Shown here: piece by piece, positions 8,789 through 16,702 of the stretch | Position numbering within the stretch: the first letter of the stretch is position 1 | Layout: every line of letters begins with the position of its first letter | Assembly (NCBI GenBank): GCA_900554485.1 | Contig: USHO01000007.1 | Span: 1 to 25,329, forward strand | DNA from: an uncultured Eubacteriales bacterium | Lineage (GTDB): Bacteria > Bacillota > Clostridia > Christensenellales > Borkfalkiaceae | Direction of reading: 5' to 3' | DNA length: 25,329 bases | Position numbers and translations under genes: made by a program | Notes under the pieces: generated by a model | Databases searched by the model: none | What the model was told of the DNA's origin: nothing | The model's input: the letters and a program-made list of their open reading frames with translations, nothing else

Positions 8789-10163
8789 CTGTTTCAGCCT
8801 TGTCGGTGTATTTATAACACGCTACGCCGTGCGTAGGCGATACTTTAACGAAAGCCGGGTACTTGCCCGCGCACTTTTCGGTGCAGGCGTTGCAACGCTC
8901 TCTGAAATAGCAGTAGTCGGGCATGTTGACGGGGTTCGGCACGTTGCCCGGAATAGAATAGAGTTCGTCTACCTCTTTGCCGACCACGGGTTTGCTCTTC
9001 TGAAGACCTATCGTATAGGGGTGGAGCGGATTTTTGAAAATTTCCTGCGCGGTGCCCTGTTCAACGACCTTACCGGCATACATAACGTATACATAATCCG
9101 CCATTTCGGCGATGACGCCGAGGTCGTGCGTTATGAGCATTATCGAACCGTTCATCTTCTTTCTCACGTCGCGGAGAAGGTCGAGTATCTGCGCCTGAAT
9201 GGTAACGTCGAGCGCGGTCGTGGGTTCGTCGGCTATAACCAGCCTCGGATTGCACGCGAGCGCCATCGCTATCATTACCCTTTGTCTCATACCGCCGGAA
9301 ATTTCGTGCGGGTAAGATTTGTAGACTCTTTCGGGCATCGCTATTCCGACGAGTTCGAGCATTTCGAGACTTCTGCGTTTAGCCTCCGCCTTGTCGGCGT
9401 CTCTTATGTGCAGAAGAGTTACTTCGTCGAGCTGATTGCCTATCGTGAATACGGGGTTAAGCGAAGTCATCGGTTCCTGGAAGATCATCGCTATCTGCCT
9501 GCCGCGGATTTTCGACATGTCTTTAAGCGGCATTCTTGCAATATCGTAAACCTTTTCTTCGGTCTCGTATTTAAGAACGCCGGCCTCGTCCCTTGCTTGT
9601 ACGGGCGCGTATTTGACATTGCCCTCTTTATCGACGACGGGCTTGCCGTGCTTGTCGAGAACGGGCGCGGTTTCGATTACGTCGTTTCCGTTTTCGTCTT
9701 TGACGACGTTGCCGTTTTCGTCGAGTTTTTTCTTATATACGGGGATCGGCTTGCCGTTTTCGTCCTTTTTGAATTCGGACGCTTTGAAACGGATTTCGCC
9801 TTTTACTATCTGACCGGTCGGACCCTGAATGAGTTGCATCAGCGAAAGGCTGGTTACGGACTTGCCGCAACCCGACTCGCCTACGATGCCTACGACCGAA
9901 TTTTCGGGTATCGAGAACGATACGCCGTTCACCGCTTTGGAAACGCCCGCGTCGGTGAAAAAGTAAGTGTGCAGATTGTCGAATTCGACTATGTTACGGG
10001 GATCTTTCATCTCCGTGGTATACTCGCTCGCGTCGGCGTTCTTACGCTTTTTGCGCTTTTCGAGTTGCTTTACGAATTCCTTGTTTTTCTTGGCTATCTC
10101 GCGCGCCTCTTTGCCGGAGAGATAGTGCTTTTTAAGTTCTTCCTTCTTCGTCTTGTCTGCCAT
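8781..10163 (-). CDS. oppD: Oligopeptide ABC transporter ATP-binding protein OppD, with an internal ~77-residue insertion
   Basis: This is the second transporter ATPase, 460 residues against the usual 320-360. Walker A is GESGCGKS (95-102), the Q-loop is IFQEPMTSLNP (227-237), the signature is ISGGMRQR (288-295), Walker B is RLVIADEPTTALD (307-319) and the H-loop is ITHD (344-347). The C-terminal cysteines expected for the family are Cys418, 424, 431 and 449. Two parts are extra. Residues 1-52 form a Lys/Glu-rich, probably helical extension. Residues about 129-206 form an insertion full of D-x-x-G turns. The gene begins 2 nt after the oppC stop, with an AAGAGGT ribosome site lying across that stop, and it overlaps oppF. 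All ATPase motifs are intact, so the insertion has not broken the enzyme. Confidence 0.96.
   Translation of the reverse strand: MADKTKKEELKKHYLSGKEAREIAKKNKEFVKQLEKRKKRKNADASEYTTEMKDPRNIVEFDNLHTYFFTDAGVSKAVNGVSFSIPENSVVGIVGESGCGKSVTSLSLMQLIQGPTGQIVKGEIRFKASEFKKDENGKPIPVYKKKLDENGNVVKDENGNDVIETAPVLDKHGKPVVDKEGNVKYAPVQARDEAGVLKYETEEKVYDIARMPLKDMSKIRGRQIAMIFQEPMTSLNPVFTIGNQLDEVTLLHIRDADKAEAKRRSLEMLELVGIAMPERVYKSYPHEISGGMRQRVMIAMALACNPRLVIADEPTTALDVTIQAQILDLLRDVRKKMNGSIMLITHDLGVIAEMADYVYVMYAGKVVEQGTAQEIFKNPLHPYTIGLQKSKPVVGKEVDELYSIPGNVPNPVNMPDYCYFRERCNACTEKCAGKYPAFVKVSPTHGVACYKYTDKAETDE
9540..9782 (-). other. Hairpin-repeat insertion inside OppD
   Basis: OppD residues about 128-208 interrupt the nucleotide-binding domain exactly where family members have a short turn, between GEIRFKA and MPLKDMSKIRGRQIAMIF. 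The segment repeats a beta-turn pattern: DENGKP, DENGNVV, DENGND, DKHGKPVV, DKEGNV and RDEAGVL. Flanking residues are Lys/Val/Tyr-rich, as in short beta-hairpins. It stays in frame and is flanked by intact ATPase motifs, so it is a real coding insertion. Its role is unknown; it would project from the antiparallel-beta subdomain. Confidence 0.8.
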
Positions 10164-10165
10164 AA

Positions 10166-11308
10166 TTACCTCTTCATCTTAGGATCGAACGCGTCGCGGA
10201 GACCGTCGCCGACAAAGTTGAACGCAAGCACCGCGAGTATAATGCAGATACCTACGGGAATCCACTGGTTGAAGTGCGCGCCCCAGTAAGTAACGGGTTG
10301 AGTAAGAACGTTTATCATATTGCCCCAGGTGGCGTATTCTACCGGTACGCCGAGACCCAGGTAGCCGAGAGTCGCCTCGGTAAGAATTATACCGCCGAGA
10401 CCGAGCGTCATCGAAACTATAAGTTGCGGAAGAACGTTTGGAAGAAGGTGTTTGAATATCCTCTTCGGTATCGAAAGACCGGTACACTCGGTAGCAACCA
10501 TGTATTCCTGCTCTCTTAAGAACAATATCTGACCTCTTACCATTCGCGCGGTACCCGCCCAGCCTATGAGCGTAAGCATCGCCATCGTGATATAGAGTTT
10601 GGACATTCCGTAAATTTCGTTTGCGTCGAGCATGAAACTGATTATAAGCATTATCGGCAACGTGGGTATACAGTTTAATATATCGACTATACGCATTATC
10701 AACTGGTCGACCCATTTACCGAAAAACCCTGCCAGTCCGCCCAGAATGACGCCTATCAGCGTTTCGAGTATTACGACGACGAAACCGAGCGTCAGCGATA
10801 CTCTTCCGCCGTACATTATCCTCGAAAATATGTCGTAGCCGTTCTTGTCCGTTCCGAGCAGGTGCGTCGCGGACGGACCCGCGTCGGCGTTAAGTTCGTT
10901 GTTTCTGACTTTGCTGTATTCGTAAGCGGTGAATTTATTGCCCTCTTCGTCGGCGTAGTCCTTACCCGTGTACAGAGAAATGTACGGTCCGGGGGTTCTG
11001 TCTACTTCGTCCTGCGCCCATACGAACGGGCAGCAGAATCTGAGCAGAGGTCCTAAAAACGAGATGACGAAAAACGCAATCAGCGTAACCAGACCTATAA
11101 CCGACAGTTTGGAGCGGAAAAACCTCTTCGCCACGAGTCTGCCGGGCGAAAGGAGTTTAACCCTGTCTTCGAGACTTTCGCCGTTTTTGAAAGCCTGATC
11201 TTCGCCGTTTACCGGCGCGTCTTTCCTCTCGCTTTCGCCTTCGGTCTCGATAATCTCTTCGGCTATCTCTTCGGGCTTATTCAATTCAAAATCTTTATCT
11301 TCGGTCAT
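10166..11308 (-). CDS. oppC: Oligopeptide ABC transporter permease OppC
   Basis: This is a transmembrane channel subunit of the peptide importer, 380 residues. An OppC_N-type first helix (about 68-90) is followed by an extracytoplasmic loop and the family hallmark LLGTDKNGYDIFSRIMYGGR (150-169). Several membrane helices follow, with the cytoplasmic EAA loop at about 268-293 (EYMVATECTGLSIPKRIFKH) that docks on the ATPases. It ends in LRDAFDPKMKR, typical of OppC. The first ~50 residues form an extra acidic, Glu-rich cytoplasmic tail that ordinary OppC proteins do not have. It is separated from oppB by 14 nt containing a strong CGGAGGG ribosome site (11316-11322), and from oppD by 2 nt. Confidence 0.96.
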   Translation of the reverse strand: MTEDKDFELNKPEEIAEEIIETEGESERKDAPVNGEDQAFKNGESLEDRVKLLSPGRLVAKRFFRSKLSVIGLVTLIAFFVISFLGPLLRFCCPFVWAQDEVDRTPGPYISLYTGKDYADEEGNKFTAYEYSKVRNNELNADAGPSATHLLGTDKNGYDIFSRIMYGGRVSLTLGFVVVILETLIGVILGGLAGFFGKWVDQLIMRIVDILNCIPTLPIMLIISFMLDANEIYGMSKLYITMAMLTLIGWAGTARMVRGQILFLREQEYMVATECTGLSIPKRIFKHLLPNVLPQLIVSMTLGLGGIILTEATLGYLGLGVPVEYATWGNMINVLTQPVTYWGAHFNQWIPVGICIILAVLAFNFVGDGLRDAFDPKMKR

Positions 11309-11315
11309 GTTAAAG

Positions 11316-11321
11316 CCCTCC
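11316..11321 (-). promoter_or_regulatory. Strong ribosome-binding site of oppC
   Basis: GGAGGG on the minus strand lies 7 nt before the ATG at 11308. It supports this start over any internal one and therefore supports the acidic N-terminal extension being translated. Confidence 0.8.
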
Positions 11322-11322
11322 G

Positions 11323-12318
11323 TTATTTAGCGAGTTTGACGCGCGGATCGACCACTGCGTACATAAGGTCGGCAAGTAAAGTTCCTATAACCGTAAGTAT
11401 GGCGAGGAACATGTTGTACCCCATTATAAACGGCACGTCGCCGGCTTTGAGCGCGGCGTAAGCCTTTGCGCCGATACCGGGTATCGAGAATATCTGTTCG
11501 GTAATCATCGCGCCGCTGAAAAGACCGGGGATAGTACCGGCAAGCAGCGTTACGAGCGGTATCATCGTGTTTCTGAACGCGTGTTTATAGATGACTTTGC
11601 GTTCGGGCAACCCCTTGGCTCTCGCCGTACGGATATAGTCGGCGTTGAGAACGTCGAGGGTGTTTGTCCTCGTGTAACGCATAAGACCGCCTATCGACAG
11701 GAACACCATTATGAATACCGGCAGAACAAGGTGCCATAATTTATCGACGAACCTCGTCCACCACGACGCGGTTATCGGCAACGTGCCTTGCAGACCGTTT
11801 ACCGGGAACCAGCCCAGTTGTACCGAAAACAGTTCGATACAGAGAGCGGCGAAGAAGAACGTCGGCAAAGCCGTACCTATCATCGCGAGTACACTGGTCG
11901 TATAGTCCATTACGCCGTTCTGATTGACCGCGGCTTTTACGCCGAGGGGAATGGCTATAAGGAACTCGAATATAAGGGCGACGAACGCTATACCGAACGA
12001 AATACCCATGTTCTGGAATATAACCGTCGAAACTTTGTCGCCGTAGAGGAAGGAAGTGCCGAGGTCGCCTTGCATGACGTTGCCTATCCACTTCGCATAG
12101 CCTCTGCAGATACCCGCGAAGGAGTCGTCTTCCAGCCCGTAAAGAGAGAGCATTCTGTTGACTTCTTCCTGCGTGATCGTTCCGTCGAGAAGTTGCGCCT
12201 GGAATTTATCGGTTATATAGTTGACGGGCATCATTCTGACAAGCGAGTAAATTATTACGGAAACGCCCAGCAATATGACGATCGCCAGCCCTATTCTTTT
12301 TAATATATATTTGAACAT
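11323..12318 (-). CDS. oppB: Oligopeptide ABC transporter permease OppB
   Basis: This is the other channel subunit, 331 residues, the normal length for OppB. The N-terminus (MFKYILKRIGLAIVILLGVS) is the first membrane helix. QGDLGTSFLYGDKV (about 83-96) matches the conserved OppB_N loop. The EAA loop is DYIRTARAKGLPERKVIYKH (227-246), followed by FRNTMIPLVT, and the late motif EQIFSIPGIGAKAYAAL (274-290) is characteristic. It ends YAVVDPRVKLAK, the usual OppB terminus. It lies 64 nt after oppA; that gap holds a GC-rich stem-loop and then an ACGGAG ribosome site close to the ATG. Nothing unusual is seen in the protein. Confidence 0.97.
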   Translation of the reverse strand: MFKYILKRIGLAIVILLGVSVIIYSLVRMMPVNYITDKFQAQLLDGTITQEEVNRMLSLYGLEDDSFAGICRGYAKWIGNVMQGDLGTSFLYGDKVSTVIFQNMGISFGIAFVALIFEFLIAIPLGVKAAVNQNGVMDYTTSVLAMIGTALPTFFFAALCIELFSVQLGWFPVNGLQGTLPITASWWTRFVDKLWHLVLPVFIMVFLSIGGLMRYTRTNTLDVLNADYIRTARAKGLPERKVIYKHAFRNTMIPLVTLLAGTIPGLFSGAMITEQIFSIPGIGAKAYAALKAGDVPFIMGYNMFLAILTVIGTLLADLMYAVVDPRVKLAK

Positions 12319-12336
12319 TTTTTCTCCGTTCGCCCC

Positions 12337-12359
12337 CGGTCGGCGGTTCGCGCCGACCG
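12337..12359 (-). other. Intercistronic GC-rich stem-loop between oppA and oppB
   Basis: CGGTCGGCG and CGCCGACCG are perfect complements around a 5-nt loop (9-bp stem), lying between the oppA stop and the oppB ribosome site. No T-run follows on the transcribed strand, so it does not look like a factor-independent terminator. Hairpins at this position in binding-protein operons commonly protect the upstream message and raise binding protein over permease; that role is inferred here. Confidence 0.7.
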
Positions 12360-12382
12360 AAAGCCGTAAGAATTATTGAAGA

Positions 12383-15139
12383 TTATCTGGTATAACCGAC
12401 TTCCCAAATCTTCGAGAACAGACCGTCGAACGCGGTGGGGTTCTGATTAAGCGTGTTGGTATCGATTTTATTCTTGTTGTAAACGGTAAGGTCTCTTCTC
12501 TGGTAAGTGGGCATTTCTACCGCAAGTTCCATAACGAGGTCGAGAGCCTCCCAATAAGTGGTTTTACGGGTGTTCTGGTTAGTAGTCGCTCTGCCCTGAT
12601 CGATAAGGGCGCTGAGTTCGTCTATAACCTGATTTTCGTAACCGTATTTCGCTCTGTCGGCTTTGATTTCTCTGTAACCCCAGTTGAGCGTACTGCCTGC
12701 AGTCGAATCTTTATGATAAACCTGATACATATCGGGGTCTATCGTCGAGCCCCATGCCGCAGCCCATACGGTAAGCTGACCGCTTGCGAGTTTTTTAAGC
12801 GCGAACTGGTCGGTCTTTACGTTTACGGTAATGCCGATCTTCTTGAGAACTTCCTGAGCGTTCTTGAACATCTGGTAAGCGGGGTGATCGTCGCTTTCGC
12901 CGGCGATTGTGAAGGTCATTTCTTCGATCGAATGGCCGTTCGGATCGCTGATTACTTTACTTCCGTCTGCGGATACGTTATATCCGTGTTCGGCGAGCAT
13001 CGAAACTATTTCTCTGCCCGTACCGTCGTAGATATAGTCTACGTCGTAGTTATCGAGCGTCGTGCCGCTGTAAGTCGTCGCCGAATCGGGATAAGCCCAG
13101 GACTGAATGGACATCGGACGGTAAATTATACTTGCGAGGTCGTCGGACTTATAGTAACCCATAATCATATCGGTGTTCATCGCCTTGATTATCGCGCGGC
13201 GGAGCCATACGTCAGCGATCTTGCCCGCATTGATACCGACGTAACCGTAACCGTTCGTCCATACCATCTTGCTGGTAAGGTGCGACATGGTTGCGCCGTT
13301 GAGCGCGTTGAGGTTTTCGGTAGTCGCGTTGGGCGTGCCTACGTCGATTTCGTTCTTTTCAAGCGATTGAAGAAGAACGGACGAGTTTACTATTTTGTAC
13401 TGGAAGTATTTTACTTTCGCGTTCTGGATAGGTCCGCCGTTCTCGACGCCGTCGAGGGTATCGAAGTAGGTGTTCCTTTCGTAGTAAACACGGTTGTTGT
13501 TAAGGAATTCGTTCTTGCCCGGGTACAAATCGTTGCCGAGACCGGTTTCGCGGCTCGCCTTGTACGGACCCGCGCCTACGGGTACGCCGAGTTTGGAAGG
13601 AGCTTTGACGGTATCGTTCATGAACGAAGAACTGTTGAATACTACGCCGTAGTTATTGTTGACGCACCATTCGCCCTCGTCGCCCGCGCCGTCGTAAGAA
13701 TAATAGTGCATGGGCGCGACCGTGAACGAGAAGTTCCATATCGCCTTGGGGTCGACTTTGTTGATGGTTATCGAAAGAACGTCGTAATCGCCGTCGAGGT
13801 CGTAATACTCTTTGGTCTTTTCGTTACGGAAACTGTTCTGAGTGCTGTATTTTACGCCCTCGATAGACTTGAAACCGGTATTGTCGCCGTCGGCTGCGGC
13901 TATGATCTTGGATCTTTCGTTAAGCTGAATGTCGGTGTAGAGCGAGGAATAACTCGCGCTGCCGCCGTAAATCGCTTTTCTGAGGGCATCCTTTTCGATT
14001 TTGTCGTAATCGATGGTGAAATCTTCGGTGAGTTCAAAACCGGTGGTGGTCTTATAGATATACTTTATCGCGTAATCTTTTTTAGCCTCGTCGGTGGTAA
14101 GTTTCGCGAAATCGTCGTGGTAAGTGGTTCCGTCCCAGTCGAGTTTATATCTGTAAGTCTTCTTATTCGGATCGTTGTCGGCAAGCGCGTCGTTCGCGTC
14201 TTCCTGTTCGATCGAAACTTCGTTGCCTGCGTCGTCGACTTTGACGTAACGCGAAGTTCCGGCATGAGTTTTACGTTTTACCTTACCGTAGTTGTAAAGG
14301 TAGAGTTCCCATACCTCGTTGAATGCGTATTCCTTGCAGGTTTCTTTGAAAGAACTTTCTGCGGAATCGTAGTCGTTCTTGACTTCGGTCTGGAAATACG
14401 GGATAAACGCCTTTATATCGCTTTCGATTTCTGCTTTGTACTGGTCGAGACCCGAAACGTAACCTGCGTTTGCGGGAATATTGCCTACGCTGCCGTACTC
14501 TTTGATAAGTATCTGGTTATTGAGCCAGTTATATATTCTGAGAAGTCTCATATCGGCGTTGGTAGTCGCGGTAGCGTCGATGGTGCTCATCGCGCCCTTG
14601 TCGTCTTTACCGGTACGGTATTTGTTAAGACCGACTATATCCGTCGAATAAATCGTCGAACTGCCCGAATATGCGGGGTCGAGGAAGAGATAGAGGTTGA
14701 AGAGTACGTCTTTTATAGTAAGATCTTCGCCGTCCGAGAATTTTATGCCTTTCTTAATAAGGAAGTCGTAACGGGTGTACTGCGCCGAAGTCTCTTTTTT
14801 GGTCTCTTTGCCGCTCGCGTCGATATACGTTATATCGAGGTCCTTGGTTACGCAGGCGTAATTATCGCCATACTTATAATCGGTACCTTCGGCGGTAAGC
14901 ATGCCTATCTGGGTCATGCCGACTATTTCGCCGTCGTAGGACGCGGTCGAAAAATACGGGTTGAAAACGCCGTCCGCGCCGTCTATGCCGAATACGAGGG
15001 GAAGAGTTTGTTCCTGTTCGGTCGGTTGATAACCGCCCGCGGTATTGTCATCGGTATGAGGTTTTTTGTTATTGCAACCCGCTCCGATACCGATAGCCAT
15101 GGACGCGACCAACGCTCCTGCCACTAATTTTCTTTTCAT
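12383..15139 (-). CDS. oppA: Oligopeptide-binding lipoprotein, OppA/SBP_bac_5 family, with large internal insertion
   Basis: This is the extracytoplasmic solute receptor for the OppBCDF importer. The lipoprotein signal MKRKLVAGALVASMAIGIGA is followed by Cys22; the -3 residue is Gly, a slightly atypical lipobox. Family landmarks are LIKKGIKFSDGEDLTIKDVL (127-146), PVGAGPYK (520-527), the WLRRAIIKAMN segment (645-655) and the C-terminal helical part WEALDLVMELAVEMPTYQRR (863-882). At 918 residues it is far longer than the usual 500-600. Most of the excess is a segment at about 158-455 with no family landmark. The ribosome site AAAGGAG overlaps the stop codon of the upstream lipoprotein gene 15 nt away, so the two are cotranscribed. 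The family call is firm; the exact ligand is unknown, though the neighbouring protease suggests peptides. Confidence 0.92.
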   Translation of the reverse strand: MKRKLVAGALVASMAIGIGAGCNNKKPHTDDNTAGGYQPTEQEQTLPLVFGIDGADGVFNPYFSTASYDGEIVGMTQIGMLTAEGTDYKYGDNYACVTKDLDITYIDASGKETKKETSAQYTRYDFLIKKGIKFSDGEDLTIKDVLFNLYLFLDPAYSGSSTIYSTDIVGLNKYRTGKDDKGAMSTIDATATTNADMRLLRIYNWLNNQILIKEYGSVGNIPANAGYVSGLDQYKAEIESDIKAFIPYFQTEVKNDYDSAESSFKETCKEYAFNEVWELYLYNYGKVKRKTHAGTSRYVKVDDAGNEVSIEQEDANDALADNDPNKKTYRYKLDWDGTTYHDDFAKLTTDEAKKDYAIKYIYKTTTGFELTEDFTIDYDKIEKDALRKAIYGGSASYSSLYTDIQLNERSKIIAAADGDNTGFKSIEGVKYSTQNSFRNEKTKEYYDLDGDYDVLSITINKVDPKAIWNFSFTVAPMHYYSYDGAGDEGEWCVNNNYGVVFNSSSFMNDTVKAPSKLGVPVGAGPYKASRETGLGNDLYPGKNEFLNNNRVYYERNTYFDTLDGVENGGPIQNAKVKYFQYKIVNSSVLLQSLEKNEIDVGTPNATTENLNALNGATMSHLTSKMVWTNGYGYVGINAGKIADVWLRRAIIKAMNTDMIMGYYKSDDLASIIYRPMSIQSWAYPDSATTYSGTTLDNYDVDYIYDGTGREIVSMLAEHGYNVSADGSKVISDPNGHSIEEMTFTIAGESDDHPAYQMFKNAQEVLKKIGITVNVKTDQFALKKLASGQLTVWAAAWGSTIDPDMYQVYHKDSTAGSTLNWGYREIKADRAKYGYENQVIDELSALIDQGRATTNQNTRKTTYWEALDLVMELAVEMPTYQRRDLTVYNKNKIDTNTLNQNPTAFDGLFSKIWEVGYTR
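13775..14668 (-). other. ~300-residue insertion in the OppA-family protein
   Basis: OppA residues about 158-455 separate the N-terminal SBP_bac_5 motif (ending LFNLYLFLDP) from the conserved core, which resumes around ITINKVDPKAIW. The segment is rich in Tyr, Asp, Lys and predicted helices, with a VDDAGNEV turn at 301-308. It has no cysteine-rich or signal-like part, and I recognise no domain in it. Boundaries are approximate. Confidence 0.65.
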
Positions 15140-15149
15140 ATTGTATAGT

Positions 15150-15156
15150 CTCCTTT
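15150..15156 (-). promoter_or_regulatory. Ribosome-binding site of oppA overlapping the upstream stop codon
   Basis: AAAGGAG on the minus strand ends 10 nt before the oppA ATG at 15139, and its first bases are shared with the TAA (15157-15155) of the preceding lipoprotein gene. This makes a separate oppA promoter between the two genes impossible within the 15-nt gap. Confidence 0.8.
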
Positions 15157-16432
15157 AACCTAAAGTTTGTATTACGTCGTTAATTTTTACGGTTATGCCC
15201 CTGTCGGCATCGGCGATAGAAAATTTACCGTCGCCGACGTTACCGAACACGCCGAAGTAGTTCGCATCGCCGAGTGTGATCGTGTAATTCTCGGCGTAAC
15301 TTCTCTTGTAGATATTGAGTTCGCATCCGACGAATTTAATATCGGTGAACGCCGAAGAATCCGTTCTGGAGAAGAGATCTCCGCAGAGGAATCCGACTTT
15401 ATAATTTTCGTGTTCCTGACGAGCCATAAGATTGACTTCGACAACGCAGTTTTCAAACGTTACGTTCTTGACGCAACCGCCTTTGCCGAACGATGCGAAA
15501 AGACCGATCTGATCCGCCGCGTTGCCCGTCGCCTGTACGGTCGACTTGAAGTTCTTTATCGTATGCCCGTTGCCGTCGAACGTACCGATATACATCGACG
15601 CGCCGCTTATCGCCGTCTTGTTACCCTCGGAATCGGCAAAATCTATGTCCGCCTCGAGCAGGTAGTTCATATTCGCCGAAAGGGTCGACATCTGCGTACT
15701 GTCGGTTACGACCGTCCAGTTTCCCTCAAGCCATTTGACGTAGATCGTGATTTCGGGATTTTCGTCGTCGATTACGATATTCTCCCAGTCTTCGTCGTGT
15801 ATTCTCGACGTGTCGTCGTCCTTGTCCCTGTAATAATAATGGAATGTATGACCTTTCCATTTGGGAACGCTGCCGCCCGGTTTGGATATAGGTCCGGGTT
15901 TGGAATACGATGTGTCGACTTTATTTTCAACGCCCTGCGCGCGTGCCTCGTCTCCGACGTCGATTGTAAGAACATAGTTCTTCGTCCATTCGGCGACAAG
16001 ATACAAAACGGAATCTTTCGCTCCGCTTTTACCTTCGGAGAAATCCCACGGTTCTTCGGAGAGGTTGAATTTACCCTCCGCGTTCTTCACGGGTTCGCCG
16101 TTATCGTCGACCTCTGCGACGTACCAGTCATTGACGTGACTGCCCGCCAGCGAAGGAATATCGATCGTTGCCGACTTTGACGCCTCCGGCTTTATTATCG
16201 GGGAATCCGGCATATAGTAGAACGTTCTTATACCGAGTTCCGTATGGTCGTCGCCGTTGAAGTCGTAAACGACTTTGGCGGTATAACCTTTACGGTATGG
16301 GCTGAACGCATCGCTGCACCCCGCTAAACCGAGCGCGCAAAAGGTAAGCGCGATTACGGCGAGTATCGTCGTAATTTTAAGTTTTTTAACTTTCGTTTTC
16401 ATTTTTGCCATAGGTAAACCTACAATTTTCAT
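15155..16432 (-). CDS. Surface lipoprotein with InlB-like repeats and a GLUG/beta-helix-like domain
   Basis: This is a predicted membrane-anchored, extracytoplasmic protein of 425 residues. I chose the ATG at 16432 because it overlaps the upstream stop as ATGA, although no ribosome site precedes it. In-frame ATGs at 16411 and 16402 would give shorter, equally workable signal peptides. The lipobox is LAGC with Cys39. Residues about 50-150 and 150-235 resemble Listeria-Bacteroides (InlB B-type) repeats, each ending in a strand such as LYLVAEW or IYVKWLEG. From about 238 the pattern IGTFDGNGHTIKNF, then IGLFASFG and VKNVTFENC, is typical of GLUG or right-handed-helix repeats. Such domains are usually adhesive or substrate-binding; no catalytic motif is visible. 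It lies 15 nt before oppA, so it may be an accessory surface component of the importer. Confidence 0.85.
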   Translation of the reverse strand: MKIVGLPMAKMKTKVKKLKITTILAVIALTFCALGLAGCSDAFSPYRKGYTAKVVYDFNGDDHTELGIRTFYYMPDSPIIKPEASKSATIDIPSLAGSHVNDWYVAEVDDNGEPVKNAEGKFNLSEEPWDFSEGKSGAKDSVLYLVAEWTKNYVLTIDVGDEARAQGVENKVDTSYSKPGPISKPGGSVPKWKGHTFHYYYRDKDDDTSRIHDEDWENIVIDDENPEITIYVKWLEGNWTVVTDSTQMSTLSANMNYLLEADIDFADSEGNKTAISGASMYIGTFDGNGHTIKNFKSTVQATGNAADQIGLFASFGKGGCVKNVTFENCVVEVNLMARQEHENYKVGFLCGDLFSRTDSSAFTDIKFVGCELNIYKRSYAENYTITLGDANYFGVFGNVGDGKFSIADADRGITVKINDVIQTLG

Positions 16433-16698
16433 TTTAGCCACAGATAGGCTATAAGAGCCATCACGGCAAAAGCGCACGCCACGCAGAGTATTGCGGGCAA
16501 CATCGCGAGGAACTGGGCGAACACTATATGTCGGTATTCTTTTTTATCCTGTTTTTTCTCGCTTTTTGTTTTTTGAGGTTGATTTTCTTTTTTGTCTTTT
16601 TTACGTCTGCGTCGGATTCCGTTATTCCAGGGCATCCAGTCCGCCGACATATCGGAGACGGTAAACTCCTCTTCGTGTTTTTCGTCGTTTTTGCTCAT
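16429..16698 (-). CDS. Small tail-anchored membrane protein of unknown function
   Basis: This is an 89-residue protein that I do not recognise. Three zones are clear: an acidic N-terminus (about 1-20, rich in Glu and Asp), a WMPWNNG patch followed by a strongly basic Lys/Arg/Gln segment (about 28-56), and one long hydrophobic helix (about 58-88) ending WLK. There is no signal peptide, so the bulk probably faces the cytoplasm with the C-terminus in or across the membrane. Its TGA overlaps the ATG of the next lipoprotein gene (ATGA). It is translated from the ATG at 16698 behind a weak GAGAA ribosome site that sits in a hairpin region. Its position ahead of a transporter suggests an assembly, docking or regulatory role, but that is only context. 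Confidence 0.75.
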   Translation of the reverse strand: MSKNDEKHEEEFTVSDMSADWMPWNNGIRRRRKKDKKENQPQKTKSEKKQDKKEYRHIVFAQFLAMLPAILCVACAFAVMALIAYLWLK

Positions 16699-16702
16699 TT
16701 TT

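Noticed and set aside
9540..9782. Frameshift or assembly error in oppD
   Set aside because: The frame stays open, the length is a multiple of three, and conserved motifs continue correctly on both sides.
8775..10289. 504-codon plus-strand frame opposite oppD
   Set aside because: Shadow of oppD, which has all ATPase motifs; the plus frame gives no recognisable protein.
12713..15127. 804-codon open frame on the plus strand opposite oppA
   Set aside because: Complement-register shadow; the minus strand has a lipoprotein signal, a ribosome site and SBP_bac_5 motifs.
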